A stretch of 64,000 bases of DNA from Siphonodentalium dalli (taxonomy: Eukaryota > Mollusca > Scaphopoda > Gadilida > Siphonodentaliidae), in NCBI GenBank assembly GCA_032622095.1, contig CP136061.1, forward strand, positions 15,876,440 to 15,940,439, written 5' to 3'. This document shows positions 15,201-32,500 of this stretch, piece after piece. The position numbers were made by a program, and so were the translations under genes. Every line of letters starts with the position of its first letter. The stretch's first letter is position 1. The notes beneath the pieces were generated by a model. That model was not told the origin of the DNA, ran no database searches, and worked only from the letters and a program-made list of their open reading frames with translations.

Positions 15201-18200
15201 CATGATTTAATGTGTAGCATCATGATTTTATATACCATGTGTAGCATCATGATTTTATATACCATGTGTAGCATCATGATTTTATATACCATGTGTAGCA
15301 TCATGATTTTATATCCACGTGTAACATCATGATTTTAAATACCACGTGTAACATCATGATTTAATGTGTAACATCATGATTTTATATACCATGTGTAGCA
15401 CCATGATTTTATATACCACGTGTAACATCATGATTTTAAATACCATGTGTAACATGATTTAATGTGTAACATCATGATTTTATATACCATGTGTAACATC
15501 ATGATTTTATATACCACGTGTAACATCATGATTTTAAATACCATGTGTAGCATCATGATTTAATATACCATGTGTAACATCATGATTTTATATACCATGT
15601 GTAGCATCATGATTTTATGTACCATGTGTAGCATCATGATTTAATATACCATGTGTAGCATCATGATTTTATATACTATGTGTAGCATCATGATTTTATA
15701 TACCATGTGTAGCATCATGATTTAATATACCATGTGTAGCATCATGATTTAATGTGCAGCATCATTATTTTATATACCATGTGTAACATCATGATTTTAT
15801 ATACCATGTGTAGTATCATGATTTTATATACTATGTGTAGCATCATGATTTAATATACCATGTGTAGCATCATGATTTAATATACCATGTGTAGCATCAG
15901 GATTTGATATACCATGTGTAACATCATGATTTTATATACTATGTGTAGCATCATGATTTAATATACCATGTGTAGCATCATGATTTAATATACTATGTGT
16001 AGCATCATGATTTTATATACCACGTGTAGCATCATGATTTAATGTGTAGCATCATGATTGTATATACCATGAGTAGCATCATGATTTTATATACCATGTG
16101 TAACATCATGATTTTATATACCATGTGTAGCATCATGATTTTATATACCATGTGTAGCATCATGATTTTATATACCATGTGTAGCATCATGATTTAATAT
16201 ACCATGTGTAGCATCATGATTTAATGTGTAGCATCATGATTTTATATACCATGAGTAGCATCATGATTTTATATACCAGTGTAGCATCATGATTTTATAT
16301 ACCATGTGTAGCAACATGATTTAATATACCATGTGTAGCATCATTATTTTATATACCATGTGTAGCATCATTATTTTATATACCATGTGTAACATCATTA
16401 TTTAATGTGTAGCATCATGATTTAATGTGTAGCATCATGATTTAATGTGTAGCAAAATGATTTTATATACCATGTGTAGCATCATGATTTAATATACCAT
16501 GTGTAACATCATTATTTTATATACCATGTGTAGCATCATGATTTGATATACGTGTGTAGCATAATGATTTATATACCACGTGCAGCATCATTATTGTATA
16601 TACCATGTGTAGCATCATGATATTATATACCATGTGTATCATCATTATTTATATACCATGTGTAGCATCATGATTTAATGTGTAGCATCATGATTTTATA
16701 TACCATGTGTAGCATCATGATTTTATATACCATGTGTAGCATCATGATTTATATACCATGTGTAGCATCATGATTTAATGTGTAGCATCATGATTTTATA
16801 TACCATGTGTAGCATCATGATTTTATATACCATGTGTAACATCATGATTTTATATACCATGTGTAGCATCATGATTTTATATACCATGTGTAGCATCATG
16901 ATGTAATGTGTAGGATCATGATTTAATATACCATGTGTAGCCTCATGATTTAATATACCATGTGTAGCATCATGATTTAATGAGTAGCATCATGATTTAA
17001 TATACCATGTGTAGCATCATGATTTAATGTGCATCATGATTTTATATACCATGTGTAGTATCATGATTTAATATACCATGTGTAGCATCATGATTTAATG
17101 TGTAGCATCATGATTTAATATACCATGTGTAGCATCATGATTTAATATACCATGTGTAGCATCATGATTTAATGAGTATCATCATGATTTAATATACCAT
17201 GTGTAGCATCATGATTTAATATACCATGTGTAGCATCATGATTTGATATACCATGTGTAACATCATGATTTTATATACTATGTGTAGCATCATGATTTAA
17301 TATACCATGTGTATGCATCATGATTTTATATACTATGTGTAGCATCATGATTTAATGTACCATGTGTAGCATCATGATTTAATATACCATGTGTAGCATC
17401 ATGATTTTATATACTATGTGTAGCATCATGATTTTATATACCACGTGTAGCATCATGATTTAATGTGTAGCATCATGATTTTATATACCATGAGTAGCAT
17501 CATGATTTTATATACCACGTGTAGCATCATGATTTAATGTGTAGCATCATGATTTTATATACCATGAGTAGCATCATGATTTTATATACTATGTGTAGCA
17601 TCATGATTTTATATACCACGTGTAGCATCATGATTTAATGTGTAGCATCATGATTTTATATACCATGAGTAGCATCATGATTTTATATACCATGTGTAGC
17701 ATCATGATTTTATATACCATGCGTAGCATCATGATTTAATATACCATGTGTAGCATCATTATTTTATATACCATGTGTAGCATCATGATTTTATATACCA
17801 TGTGTAGCATCATGATTTAATGTGTAGCATCATGATTTAATGTGTAGCATCATGATTTTATATACCATGTGTAGCATCATGATTTAATATACCATGTGTA
17901 ACATCATTATTTTATATACCATGTGTAGCATCATGATTTTATATACCGTGTGTAGAATAATGATTTTATATACCACGTGTAGCATCATTATTTTATATAC
18001 CATGTGTAGCATCATGATTTTATATACCATGTGTAGCATCATGATGTATATACCATGTGTAGCATCATGATTTAATGTGTAGCATCATGATTTTATATAC
18101 CATGTGTAGCATCATGATTTTATATACTACGTGTAGCATCATGCTTTTATATACCATGTGTAGCATCGACATTTTATATACCATGTGTAACATCATGATT

Positions 18201-21200
18201 TGATATACCATGTGTAGCATCATGATTTTATATACCATGTGTAGCATCATGATTTAATGTGTAGGATCATGATTTAATATACCATGTGTAGCCTCATGAT
18301 TTAATATACCATGTGTAGCATCATGATTTAATGAGTAGCATCATGATTTAATATACCATGTGTAGCATCATGATTTAATGTGTAGCATCATGATTTTATA
18401 TACCATGTGTAGTATCATGATTTAATATACCATGTGTAGCATCATGATTTAATGTGTAGCATCATGATTTAATTTACCATGTGTAGCCTCATGATTTAAT
18501 ATACCATGTGTAGCATCATGATTTAATGAGTAGCATCATGATTTAATATACCATGTGTAGCATCATGATTTCATATACCATGTGTAGCATCATGATTTCA
18601 TATACCATGTGTAGCATCATGATTTTATATACCATGTGTAACATCATTATTTAATGTGTAGCATCATGATTTCATATACCATGTGTAACATCATGATTTC
18701 ATATACCATGTGTAGCATCATGATTTAATGTGTAGCATCATGATTTCAAATACCATGTGCAACATCATGATTTTATATACCATGTGTAACATCATGATTT
18801 TATATACCATGTGTAGCATCATGATTTTATATACCATGTGTAGCATCATGATTTTATATACCATGTGTAGCATCATGATTTAATGTGTAGCATCATGATT
18901 TTATATACCATGTGTAACATCATGATTTTATATACCATGAGTAGCATCATGATTTTATATACCATGTGTAGCATCATGATTTTATATACCATGTGTAGCA
19001 TCATGATTTTATATACCATGTGTAGCACCATGATTTTATATACCACGTGTAGCATCATTATTTCATATACCATGTGTAGCATCATGATTTAATATACCAT
19101 GTGTAACATCATTATTTTATATACCATGTGTAGCATCATGATTTAATGTGTAGCATCATGATTTTATATACCATGTGTAGCATCATGATTTAATATACCA
19201 TGTGTAGCATCAGGATTTAATATACCATGTGTAACATCATTATTTTATATACCATGTGTAACATCATGATTTAATGTGTAGCATCATGATTTTATATACC
19301 ATGTGTAGCATCATGATTTTATATACCATGTGTAGAATCATGATTTAATATACCATGTGTAACATCATTATTTTATATACCATGTGTAACATCATTATAT
19401 TATATACCATGTGTAGCATCATTATTTTATATACCTTGTGTAGCATCATGATTTAATATACCATGTGTAACATCATTATTTTATATACCATGTGTAGCAT
19501 CATGATTTTATATACCATGTGTAACATCATTATTTAATGAGTAGCATCATGATTTTCTATACCATGTGTAGCATCATGATTTTATATACCATGTGTAGCA
19601 TCATGATTTTATATACCATGTGTAGCATCATGATTTTATATACCATGTGTAGCACCATGATTTTATATACCACGTGTAGCATCATTATTTCATATACCAT
19701 GTGTAGCATCATGATTTAATATACCATGTGTAACATCATTATTTAATATACCATGTGTAGCATCATGATTTAATATACCATGTGCAACATCATTATTTTA
19801 TATACCATGTGTAGCATAATGATTTTATATACCGTGTGTAGCATAATGATTTTATATTCCACGTGTAGCATCATTATTTTATATACCATGTGTAGCATCA
19901 TGATTTTATATACCATGTGTAGCATCATGATGTATATACCATGTGTAGCATCGTGATTTAATGTGTAGCATCATGATTTTATATACCATGTGTAGCATCA
20001 TGATTTTATATACCATGTGTAGCATCATGATTTTATATACCATGTGTAGCATCATGATTTTATATACTACGTGTAGCATCATGATTTTATATACCATGTG
20101 TAGCATCGACATTTTATATACCATGTGTAGCATCATGATTTTATATACTACGTGTAACATCATGATTTTATATACCATGTGTAGCATCATGATTTTATAT
20201 ACCATGTGTAGCATCATGATTTAATGTGTAGGATCATGATTTAATATACCATGTGTAGCCTCATGATTTAATATACCATGTGTAGCATCATGATTTAATG
20301 AGTAGCATCATGATTTAATATACCATGTGTAGCATCATGATTTAATGTGTAGCATCATGATTTTATATACCATGTGTAGTATCATGATTTAATATACCAT
20401 GTGTAGCATCATGATTTAATGTGTAGCATCATGATTTAATATACCATGTGTAGCCTCATGATTTAATATACCATGTGAAGCATCATGATTTAATGAGTAG
20501 CATCATGATTTAATATACCATGTGTAGCATCATGATTTCATATACCATGTGTAGCATCATGATTTCATATACCATGTGTAGCATCATGATTTTATATACC
20601 ATGTGTAACATCATTATTTAATGTGTAGCATCATGATTTCATATACCGTGTGTAACATCATGATTTCATATACCATGTGTAGCATCATGATTTAATGTGT
20701 AGCATCATGATTTCAAATACCATGTGTAACATCATGATTTTATATACCATGTGTAACATCATGATTTTATATACCATGTGTTGCATCATGATTTTATATA
20801 CCATGTGTAGCATCATGATTTTATATACCATGTGTAGCATCATGATTTTATATACCATGTGTAGCATCATGATTTTATATACCATGTGTAGCATCATGAT
20901 TTAATGTGTAGCATCATGATTTTAAAAACCATGTGTAGCATCATGATTTAATGTGTAGCATCATGATATCATATACCATGTGTAACATCATGATTTCTTA
21001 TACCATGTGTAGCATCATGATTTACTGTGTAGCATCATGATTTCATATACCATGTGTGACATCATGATTTTATATACCATGTGTAACATCATGATTTTAT
21101 ATACCATGTGTAGCATCATGATTTTATATACCATGTGTAGCATCATGATTTTATATACCATGTGTAGCATCATGATTTAATGTGTAGCATCATGATTTTA

Positions 21201-23689
21201 TATACCATGTATAACATCATGATTTTATATACCGTGAGTAGCATCATGATTTTATATACCATGTGTAGCATCATGATTTTTTATACCATGTGTAGCATCA
21301 TGATTTTATATACCATGTGTAGCACCATGATTTTATATACCACGTGTAGCATTATTATTTCATATACCATGTGTAGCATCATGATTTAATATACCATGTG
21401 TAACATCATTATTTAATATACCATGTGTAGCATCATGATTTAATATACCATGTGTAACATCATTATTTTATATACCATGTGTAGCATCATGATTTTATAT
21501 ACCATGTGTAGCATCATGATTTAATATACCATGTGTAACATCATTATTTTATATACCATGTGTAGCATCATGATTTTATATACCATGTGTAACATCATGA
21601 TTTAATGTGTAGCATCATGATTTTATATACCATGTGTAGCATCATGATTTAATATACCATGTGTAGCATCAGGATTTAATATACCATGTGTAACATCATT
21701 ATTTTATATACCATGTGTAACATCATGATTTAATGTGTAGCATCATGATTTTATATACCATGTGTAGCATCATGATTTTATATACCATGTGTAGCATCAT
21801 GATTTAATATACCATGTGTAATCATTATTTTATATTCCATGTGTAGCATCATTATTTTATATACCATGTGTAGCATCATGATTTAATATACCATGTGTAA
21901 CATCATTATTTTATATACCATGTGTAGCATCATGATTTTATATACCATGTGTAACATTATGATTTAATGTGTAGCATCATGATTTTATATGCCATGTGTA
22001 GCATCATGATTTTATATACCATGTGTAGCATCATGATTTTATATACCATGTGTAGCATCATGATTTTATATCCACGTGTAACATCTTGATTTTATATACC
22101 ACGTGTAACATCATGATTTTAAATACCATGTGTGACATCATGATTTAATGTGTAACATCATTATCTTATATACCATGTGTAACATCATGATTTTAAATAC
22201 CATGTGTAACATCATGATTTAATGTGTAACATCATGATTTTATATACCATGTGTAGCATCATGATTTTATATCCACGTGTAACATCATGATTTTATATAC
22301 CACGTGTAACATCATGATTTTAAATACCACGTGTAATATCATGATTTAATGTGTAACATCATGATTTTATACACCATGTGTAGCACCATGATTTTATATA
22401 CCACGTGTAACATGATTTTAAATACCATGTGTAACATCATGATTTAATATGTAACATCATGATTTTATATACCATGTGTAACATCATGATTTTATATACC
22501 ACGTGTAACATCATGATTTTAAATACCATGTGTAGCATCATGATTTAATATACCATGTGTAACATCATGATTTTATATACCATGTGTAGCATCATGATTT
22601 TATGTACCATGTGTAGCATCATGATTTTATATACCATGTGTAGCATCATGATGTAATGTGTAGGATCATGATTGAATATACCATGTGTAGCCTCATGATT
22701 TAATATACCATGTGTAGCATCATGATTTAATGAGTAGCATCATGATTTAATATACCATGTGTAGCATCATGATTTAATGTGTAGCATCATGATTTTATAT
22801 ACCATGTGTAGTATCATGATTTAATATACCATGTGTAGCATCGTGATTTAATGTGTAGCATCATGATTTAATATACCATGTGTAGCCTCATGATTTTATA
22901 TACCATGTGTAGCATCATGATTTAATATACCATGTGTAGCATCATGATTTAATGTGTAGCGTCATGATTTTATATACCATGTGTAACATCATGATTTTAT
23001 ATACCATGGGTAGCATCATGATTTTATATACCATGTGTAGCATCATGATTTTATATACCATGTGTAGCATCATGATTTAATATACCATGTGTAGCATCAT
23101 GAGTTAATGTGCAGCATCATTATTTTATATACCATGTGTAGCATCATGACTTTATATACCATGTGTAACATCATGATTTTATATACCATGTGTAGCATCA
23201 TGATTTTATATACTATGTGTAGCATCATGAGTTTATATACCATGTGTAACATCATGATTTTATATACCATGTGTAGCATCATGATTTTATATACTATGTG
23301 TAGCATCATGATTTAATATACCATGTGTAGCATCATGATTTAATATACCATGTGTAGCATCATGATTTGATATACCATGTGTAACATCATGATTTTATAT
23401 ACTATGTGTAGCATCATGATTTAATATACCATGTGTAGCATCATGATTTTATATACTATGTGTAGCATCATGATTTTATATACCACGTGTAGCATCATGA
23501 TTTAATGTGTAGCATCATGATTTTATATACCATGAGTAGTATCATGATTTTATATACCATGTGTAACATCATGATTTTATATACCATGTGTAGGATCATG
23601 ATTTTATATACCATGTGTAGCATCATGATTTTATATACCATGTGTAGCATCATGATTTAATATACCATGTGTAGCATCATGATTTAATG

Positions 23690-26600
23690 TGTAGCATCAT
23701 GATTTTATATACCATGAGTAACATCAAGATTTTATATACCATGTGTAGCATCATAATTTTATATACCATGTGTAGCATCATGATTTAATATACCATGTGT
23801 AGCATCATGATTTTATTTACCATGTGTAGCATCATGATTTATATACCATGTGTAGCATCATGATTTAATGTGTAGCATTATGATTTTATATACCATGTGT
23901 AGCATCATGATTTTATATACCATGTGTAGCATCATGATTTATATACCATGTGTAGCATCATGATTTAATGTGTAGCATCATGATTTTATATACCATGTGT
24001 AGCATCATGATTTTATATACCATGTGTAACATCATGATTTTATATACCATGTGTAGCATCATGATTTTATATACCATGTGTAGCATCATGATGTAATGTG
24101 TAGGATCATGATTTAATATACCATGTGTAGCCTCATGATTTAATATACCATGTGTAGCATCATGATTTAATGAGTAGCATCATGATTTAATATACCATGT
24201 GTAGCATCATGATTTAATGTGTAGCATCATGATTTTATATACCATGTGTAGCATCATGATTTAATATACCATGTGTAGCATCAGGATTTAATATACCATG
24301 TGTAACATCATTATTTTATATACCATGTTTAACATCATTATTTTATATACCATGTGTAGCATCATGATTGTATATACCATGTGTAACATCATGATTTAAT
24401 GTGTAGCATCATGATTTTATATACAATGTGTAGCATCATGATTTAATATACCATGTGTAGCATCAGGATTTAATATACCATGTGTAACATCATTATTTTA
24501 TATACCATGTGTAACATCATGATTTAATGTGTAGCATCATGATTTTATATACCATGTGTAGCATCATGATTTTATATACCATGTGTAGCATCATGATTTA
24601 ATATACCATGTGTAACATCTTTATTTTATATACCATGTGTAACATCATTATTTTATATACCATGTGTAGCATCATTATTTTATATACCATGTGTAGCATC
24701 ATGATTTAATATACCATGTGTAACATCATTATTTTATATACCATGTGTAGCATCATGATTTTATATACCATGTGTAACATTATGATTTAATGTGTAGCAT
24801 CATGATTTTATATACCATGTGTAGCATCATGATTTTATATACCATGTGTAGCATCATGATTTTATATACCATGTGTAGCATCATGATTTTATATCCACGT
24901 GTAACATCTTGATTTTATATACCACGTGTAACATCATGATTTTAAATACCATGTGTAACATCATGATTTAATGTGTAACATCATTATCTTATATACCATC
25001 TGTAACATCATGATTTTAAATACCATGTGTAACATCATGATTTAATGTGTAACATCATGATTTTATATACCATGTGTAGCATCATGATTTTATATCCACG
25101 TGTAACATCATGATTTTATATACCACGTGTAACATCATGATTTTAAATACCACGTGTAACATCATGATTTAATGTGTAACATCATGATTTTATACACCAT
25201 GTGTAGCACCATGATTTTATATACCACGTGTAACATCATGATTTTAAATACCATATGTAACATCATGATTTAATGTGTAACATCATGATTTTATATACCA
25301 TGTGTAACATCATGATTTTATATACCACGTGTAACATCATGATTTTAAATACCATGTGTAGCATCATGATTTAATATACCATGTGTAACATTATGATTTT
25401 ATATACCATGTGTAGCATCATGTTTTTATGTACCATGTGTAGCATCATGATTTTATATACCATGTGTAGCATCATGATGTAATGTGTAGGATCATGATTT
25501 AATATACCATGTGTAGCCTCATGATTTAATATACCATGTGTAGCATCATGATTTAATGAGTAGCATCATGATTTAATATACCATGTGTAGCATCATGATT
25601 TAATGTGTAGCATCATGATTTTATATACCATGTGTAGTATCATGATTTAATATACCATGTGTAGCATCATGATTTAATGTGTAGCATCATGATTTAATAT
25701 ACCATGTGTAGCATCATGATTTAATGTGTAGCATCATGATTTTATATACCATGAGTAACATCAAGATTTTATATACCATGTGTAGCATCATAATTTTATA
25801 TACCATGTGTAGCATCATGATTTAATATACCATGTGTAGCATCATGATTTTATTTACCATGTGTAGCATCATGATTTATATACCATGTGTAGCATCATGA
25901 TTTAATGTGTAGCATTATGATTTTATATACCATGTGTAGCATCATGATTTTATATACCATGTGTAGCATCATGATTTATATACATGTGTAGCATCATGAT
26001 TTAATGTGTAGCATCATGATTTATATACCATGTGTAGCATCATGATTTTATATACCATGTGTAACATCATGATTTTATATACCATGTGTAGCATCATGAT
26101 TTTATATACCATGTGTAGCATCATGATGTAATGTGTAGGATCATGATTTAATATACCATGTGTAGCCTCATGATTTAATATACCATGTGTAGCATCATGA
26201 TTTAATGAGTAGCATCATGATTTAATATACCATGTGTAGCATCATGATTTAATGTGTAGCATCATGATTTTATATACCATGTGTAGCATCATGATTTAAT
26301 ATACCATGTGTAGCATCAGGATTTAATATACCATGTGTAACATCATTATTTTATATACCATGTTTAACATCATTATTTTATATACCATGTGTAGCATCAT
26401 GATTGTATATACCATGTGTAACATCATGGATTAATGTGTAGCATCATGATTTTATATACAATGTGTAGCATCATGATTTAATATACCATGTGTAGCATCA
26501 GGATTTAATATACCATGTGTAACATCATTATTTTATATACCATGTGTAACATCATGATTTAATGTGTAGCATCATGATTTTATATACCTGTGTAGCATCA

Positions 26601-27760
26601 TGATTTTATATTACCATGTGTAGCATCATGATTTTATATACCATGTGTAACATCTTTATTTTATATACCATGTGTAACATCATTATTTATATACCATGTG
26701 TAGCATCATTATTTTATATACCATGTGTAGCATCATGATTTATATACCATGTGTAACATCATTATTTATATACCATGTGTAGCATCATGATTTTATATAC
26801 CATGTGTAACATTATGATTTAATGTGTAGCATCATGATTTTATATACCATGTGTAGCATCATGATTTATATACCATGTGTAGCATCATGATTTTATATAC
26901 CATGTGTAGCATCATGATTTTATATCCACGTGTAACATCTTGATTTTATATACCACGTGTAACATCAAGATTTAAATACCATGTGTAACATCATGATTTA
27001 ATGTGTAACATCATTATCTTATATACCATCTGTAACATCATGATTTAAATACCATGTGTAACATCATGATTTAATGTGTAACATCATGATTTTATATACC
27101 ATGTGGTAGCATCATGATTTTATATCCACGTGTAACATCATGATTTTATATACCACGTGTAACATCATGATTTTAAATACCACGTGTAACATCATGATTT
27201 AATGTGTAACATCATGATTTTATACACCATGTGTAGCACCATGATTTTATATACCACGTGTAACATCATGATTTTAAATACCATATGTAACATCATGATT
27301 TAATGTGTAACATCATGATTTTATATACCATGTGTAACATCATGATTTTATATACCACGTGTAACATCATGATTTTAAATACCATGTGTAGCATCATGAT
27401 TTAATATACCATGTGTAACATTATGATTTTATATACCATGTGTAGCATCATGTTTTTATGTACCATGTGTAGCATCATGATTTTATATACCATGTGTAGC
27501 ATCATGATGTAATGTGTAGGATCATGATTTAATATACCATGTGTAGCCTCATGATTTAATATACCATGTGTAGCATCATGATTTAATGAGTAGCATCATG
27601 ATTTAATATACCATGTGTAGCATCATGATTTAATGTGTAGCATCATGATTTTATATACCATGTGTAGTATCATGATTTAATATACCATGTGTAGCATCAT
27701 GATTTAATGTGTAGCATCATGATTTAATATACCATGTGTAGCCTCATGATTTTATATACC
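23690..27760. repeat. 2.03-kb tandem duplication inside the minisatellite
   Basis: Two adjacent copies, about 23,690-25,725 and 25,726-27,760, share the same order of rare variant units. The variant ATGAGTAACATCAAG occurs at 23714 and 25751 (offset 2037). TAGGATCATG occurs at 24101 and 26136 (offset 2035), and again at 25487 and 27517 (offset 2030). The falling offset reflects extra single-base deletions in the second copy. Boundaries are approximate because flanking units are nearly identical. Confidence 0.7.
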
Positions 27761-29526
27761 ATGTGTAGCATCATGATTTTATATACCATGTGTAGCATCA
27801 TGATTTAATATACCATGTGTAGCATCATGATTTAATGTGTAGCGTCATCATTTTATATACCATGTGTAACATTATTTTATATACCATGGGTAGCATCATG
27901 ATTTTATATACCATGTGTAGCATCATGATTTTATATACCATGTGTAGCATCATGATTTAATATACCATGTGTAGCATCATGAGATAATGTGCAGCATCAT
28001 TATTTTATATACCATGTGTAGCATCATGAGTTTATATACCATGTGTAACATCATGATTTTATATACCATGTGTAGCATCATGATTTTATATACTATGTGT
28101 AGCATTATGAGTTTATATACCATGTGTAACATCATGATTTTATATACCATGTGTAGCATCATGATTTTATATACTATGTGTAGCATCATGATTTAATATA
28201 CCATGTGTAGCATCATGATTTAATATACCATGTGTAGCATCATGATTTGATATACCATGTGTAACATCATGATTTTATATACTATGTGTAGCATCATGAT
28301 TTAATATACCATGTGTAGCATCATGATTTTATATACTATGTGTAGCATCATGATTTTATATACCACGTGTAGCATCATGATTTAATGTGTAGCATCATGA
28401 TTTAATGTGTAGCATCATGATTTTATATACCATGAGTAGCATCATGATTTTATATACCATGTGTAACATCATGATTTTATATACCATGTGTAGCATCATG
28501 ATTTTATATACCATGTGTAGCATCATGATTTTATATACCATGTGTAGCATCATGATTTAACATACCATGTGTAGCATCATGATTTAATGTGTAGCATCAT
28601 GATTTTATATACCATGAGTAACATCATGATTTTATATACCATGTGTAGCATCATAATTTTATATACCATGTGTAGCATCATGATTTAATATACCATGTGT
28701 AGCATCATTATTTTATATACCATGTGTAGCATCATGATTTTATATACCATGTGTAGCATCATGATTTAATGTGTAGCATCATGATTTAATGTGTAGCAAA
28801 ATGATTTAATATACCATGTGTAGCATCATGATTTAATATACCATGTGTAACATCATTATTTTATATACCATGTGTAGCATCATGATTTTATATACCGTGT
28901 GTAGCATAATGATTTTATATACCCCGTGCAGCATCATTATTTTATATACCATGTGTAGCATCATGATATTATATACCATGTGTAGCATCATGATTTATAT
29001 ACCATGTGTAGCATCATGATTTTATATACCATGTGTAGCATCATGATTTATATACCATGTGTAGCATCATGATTTAATGTGTAGCATTATGATTTTATAT
29101 ACCATGTGTAGCATCATGATTTTATATACCATGTGTAGCATCATGATTTATATACCATGTGTAGCATCATGATTTAATGTGTAGCATCATGATTTTATAT
29201 ACCATGTGTAGCATCATGATTTTATATACCATGTGTAGCATCATGATTTTATATACCATGTGTAGCATCATGATTTTATATACCATGTGTAGCATCATGA
29301 TGTAATGTGTAGGATCATGATTTAATATACCATGTGTAGCCTCATGATTTAATATACCATGTGTAGCATCATGATTTAATGAGTAGCATCATGATTTAAT
29401 ATACCATGTGTAGCATCATGATTTAATGTGTAGCATCATGATTTTATATACCATGTGTAGTATCATGATTTAATATACCATGTGTAGCATCATGATTTAA
29501 TGTGTAGCATCATGATTTAATATACC

Positions 29527-32500
29527 ATGTGTAGCCTCATGATTTTATATACCATGTGTAGCATCATGATTTTATATACCATGTGTAGCATCATGATTTT
29601 ATATACCATGTGTAGCATCATGATTTTATATACCATGTGTAGCACCATGATTTTATATACCACGTGTAGCATCATTATTTCATATACCATGTGTAGCATC
29701 ATGATTTAATATACCATGTGTAACATCATTATTTAATATACCATGTGTAGCATCATGATTTAATATACCATGTGTAACATCATTATTTTATATACCATGT
29801 GTAGCATCATGATTTTATATACCATGTGTAACATCATGATTTAATGTGTATCATCATGATTTTATATACCATGTGTAGCATCATGATTTAATATACCATG
29901 TGTAGCATCAGGATTTAATATACCATGTGTAACATCTTTATTTTATATACCATGTGTAACATCATGACTTAATGTGTAGCATCATGATTTTATATACTAT
30001 GTGTAGCATCATGATTTTATATACCATGTGTAGCATCACGATTTAATATACCATGTGTATCATCATTAATTTATATACCATGTGTAGCATCATGATTTTA
30101 TATACCATGTGTAGCATCATTATTTTATATACCATGTGTAGCATCATGATTTAATATACCATGTGTCACATCATTAATTTATATACCATGTGTAGCATCA
30201 TGATTTTATATACCATGTGTAACATCATGATTTAATGTGTAGCATCATGATTTTATATACATTGTGTAGCATCATGATTTTATATACCATGTGTAGCATC
30301 ATGATTTTATATACCATGTCTAGCATCATGATTTTATATCCACGTGTAACATCATGATTTTATATACCACGTGTAACATCATGATTTTAAATACCATGTG
30401 TAACATCTTAATTTAATGTGTAACATCATGATTTTATATACCATGTGTAACATCATGATTTTAAATACCATGTGTAACATCATGATTTAATGTGTAACAT
30501 CATGATTTTATATACCATGTGTAGCCTCATGATTTAATATACCATGTGTAGCATCATGATTTAATGAGTAGCATCATGATTTAATATACCATGTGTAGCA
30601 TCATGATTTCATATACCATGTGTAGCATCGTGATTTCATATACCATGTGTAGCATCATGATTTTATATACCATGTGTAACATCATTATTTAATGTGTAGC
30701 ATCATGATTTCATATACCATGTGTAACATCATGATTTCATATACCATGTGTAGCATCATGATTTAATGTGTAGCATCATGATTTCATATACCATGTGTAA
30801 CATCATGATTTTATATACCATGTGTAACATCATGATTTTATATACCATGTGTAGCATCATGATTTTATATACCATGTGTAGCATCATGATTTTATATACC
30901 ATGTGTAGCATCATGATTTTATATACCATGTGTAGCATCATGATTTAATGTGTAGCATCATGATTTTAAAAACCATGTGTAGCATCATGATTTAATGTGT
31001 AGCATCATGATTTCATATACCATGTGTAACATCATGATTTCTTATACCATGTATAGCATCATGATTTAATGTGTAGCATCATGATTTCATATACCATGTG
31101 TGACATCATGATTTTATATACCATGTGTAACATCATGATTTTATATACCATGTGCAGCGTCATGATTTTATATACCATGTGTAGCATCATGATTTAATAT
31201 ACCATGTGTAGCATCATGATTTAATGTGTAGCATCATGATTTTATATACCATGTGTAACATCATGATTTTATATACCATGAGTAGCATCATGATTTTATA
31301 TACCATGTGTAGCATCATGATTTTATATACCATGTGTAGCATCATGATTTTATATACCATGTGTAGCACCATGATTTGATATACCACGTGTAGCATTATT
31401 ATTTCATATACCATGTGTAGCATCATGATTTAATATACCATGTGTAACATAATTGTTTAATATACCATGTGTAGCATCATGATTTAATATACCATGTTTA
31501 ACATCATTTTATATACCATGTGTAGCATCATGATTTTATATTCCATGTGTAGCATCATGATTTAATATACCATGTGTAACATCATGATTTAATATACCAT
31601 GTGTAACATCATTATTTTATATACCATGTGTAACATCATTATTTTATATACCATGTGTAGCATCATTATTTTATATACCATGTGTAGCATCATGATTTAA
31701 TATACCATGTGTAACATCATTATTTTATATACCATGTGTAGCATCATGATTTTATATACCATGTGTAACATCATGATTTAATGTGTAGCATCATGATTTT
31801 ATATACCATGTGTAGCATCATGATTTTATATACCATGTGTAGCATCATGATTTTATATACCATGTGTAGCATCATGATTTTATATCCACGTGTAACATCA
31901 TGATTTTATATACCACGTGTAACATCATGATTTTAAATACCATGTGTAACATCTTGATTTAATGTGTAACATCATGATTTTATATACCATGTGTTACATC
32001 ATTATTTTAAATATCATGTGTAACATCATGATTTAATGTGTCACATCATGATTTTATATACCATGTGTAGGATCATGATTTTAAATACCATGTGTAACAT
32101 CATGATTTAATGTGTAACATCATAATTTTATATACCATGTGTAGCATCATGATTTTATATCCACGTGTAACATCATGATTTAATATACCACGTGTAACAT
32201 CATGATTTTAAATACCACGTGTAACATCATGATTTAATTTGTAACATCATGATTTTATATACCATGTGTAACATCATGATTTCATATACCATGTGTAGCA
32301 TCATGATTTAATGTGTAGCATCATTATTTTATATACCATGTGTAGCATCATGATTTTATATACCATGTGTAGCATCATGATTTTATATACCATGTGTAGC
32401 ATCATGATTTTATATACCATGTGTAGCACCATGATTTTATATACCACGTGTAGCATCATTATTTCATATACCATGTGTAGCATCATGATTTAATATACCA

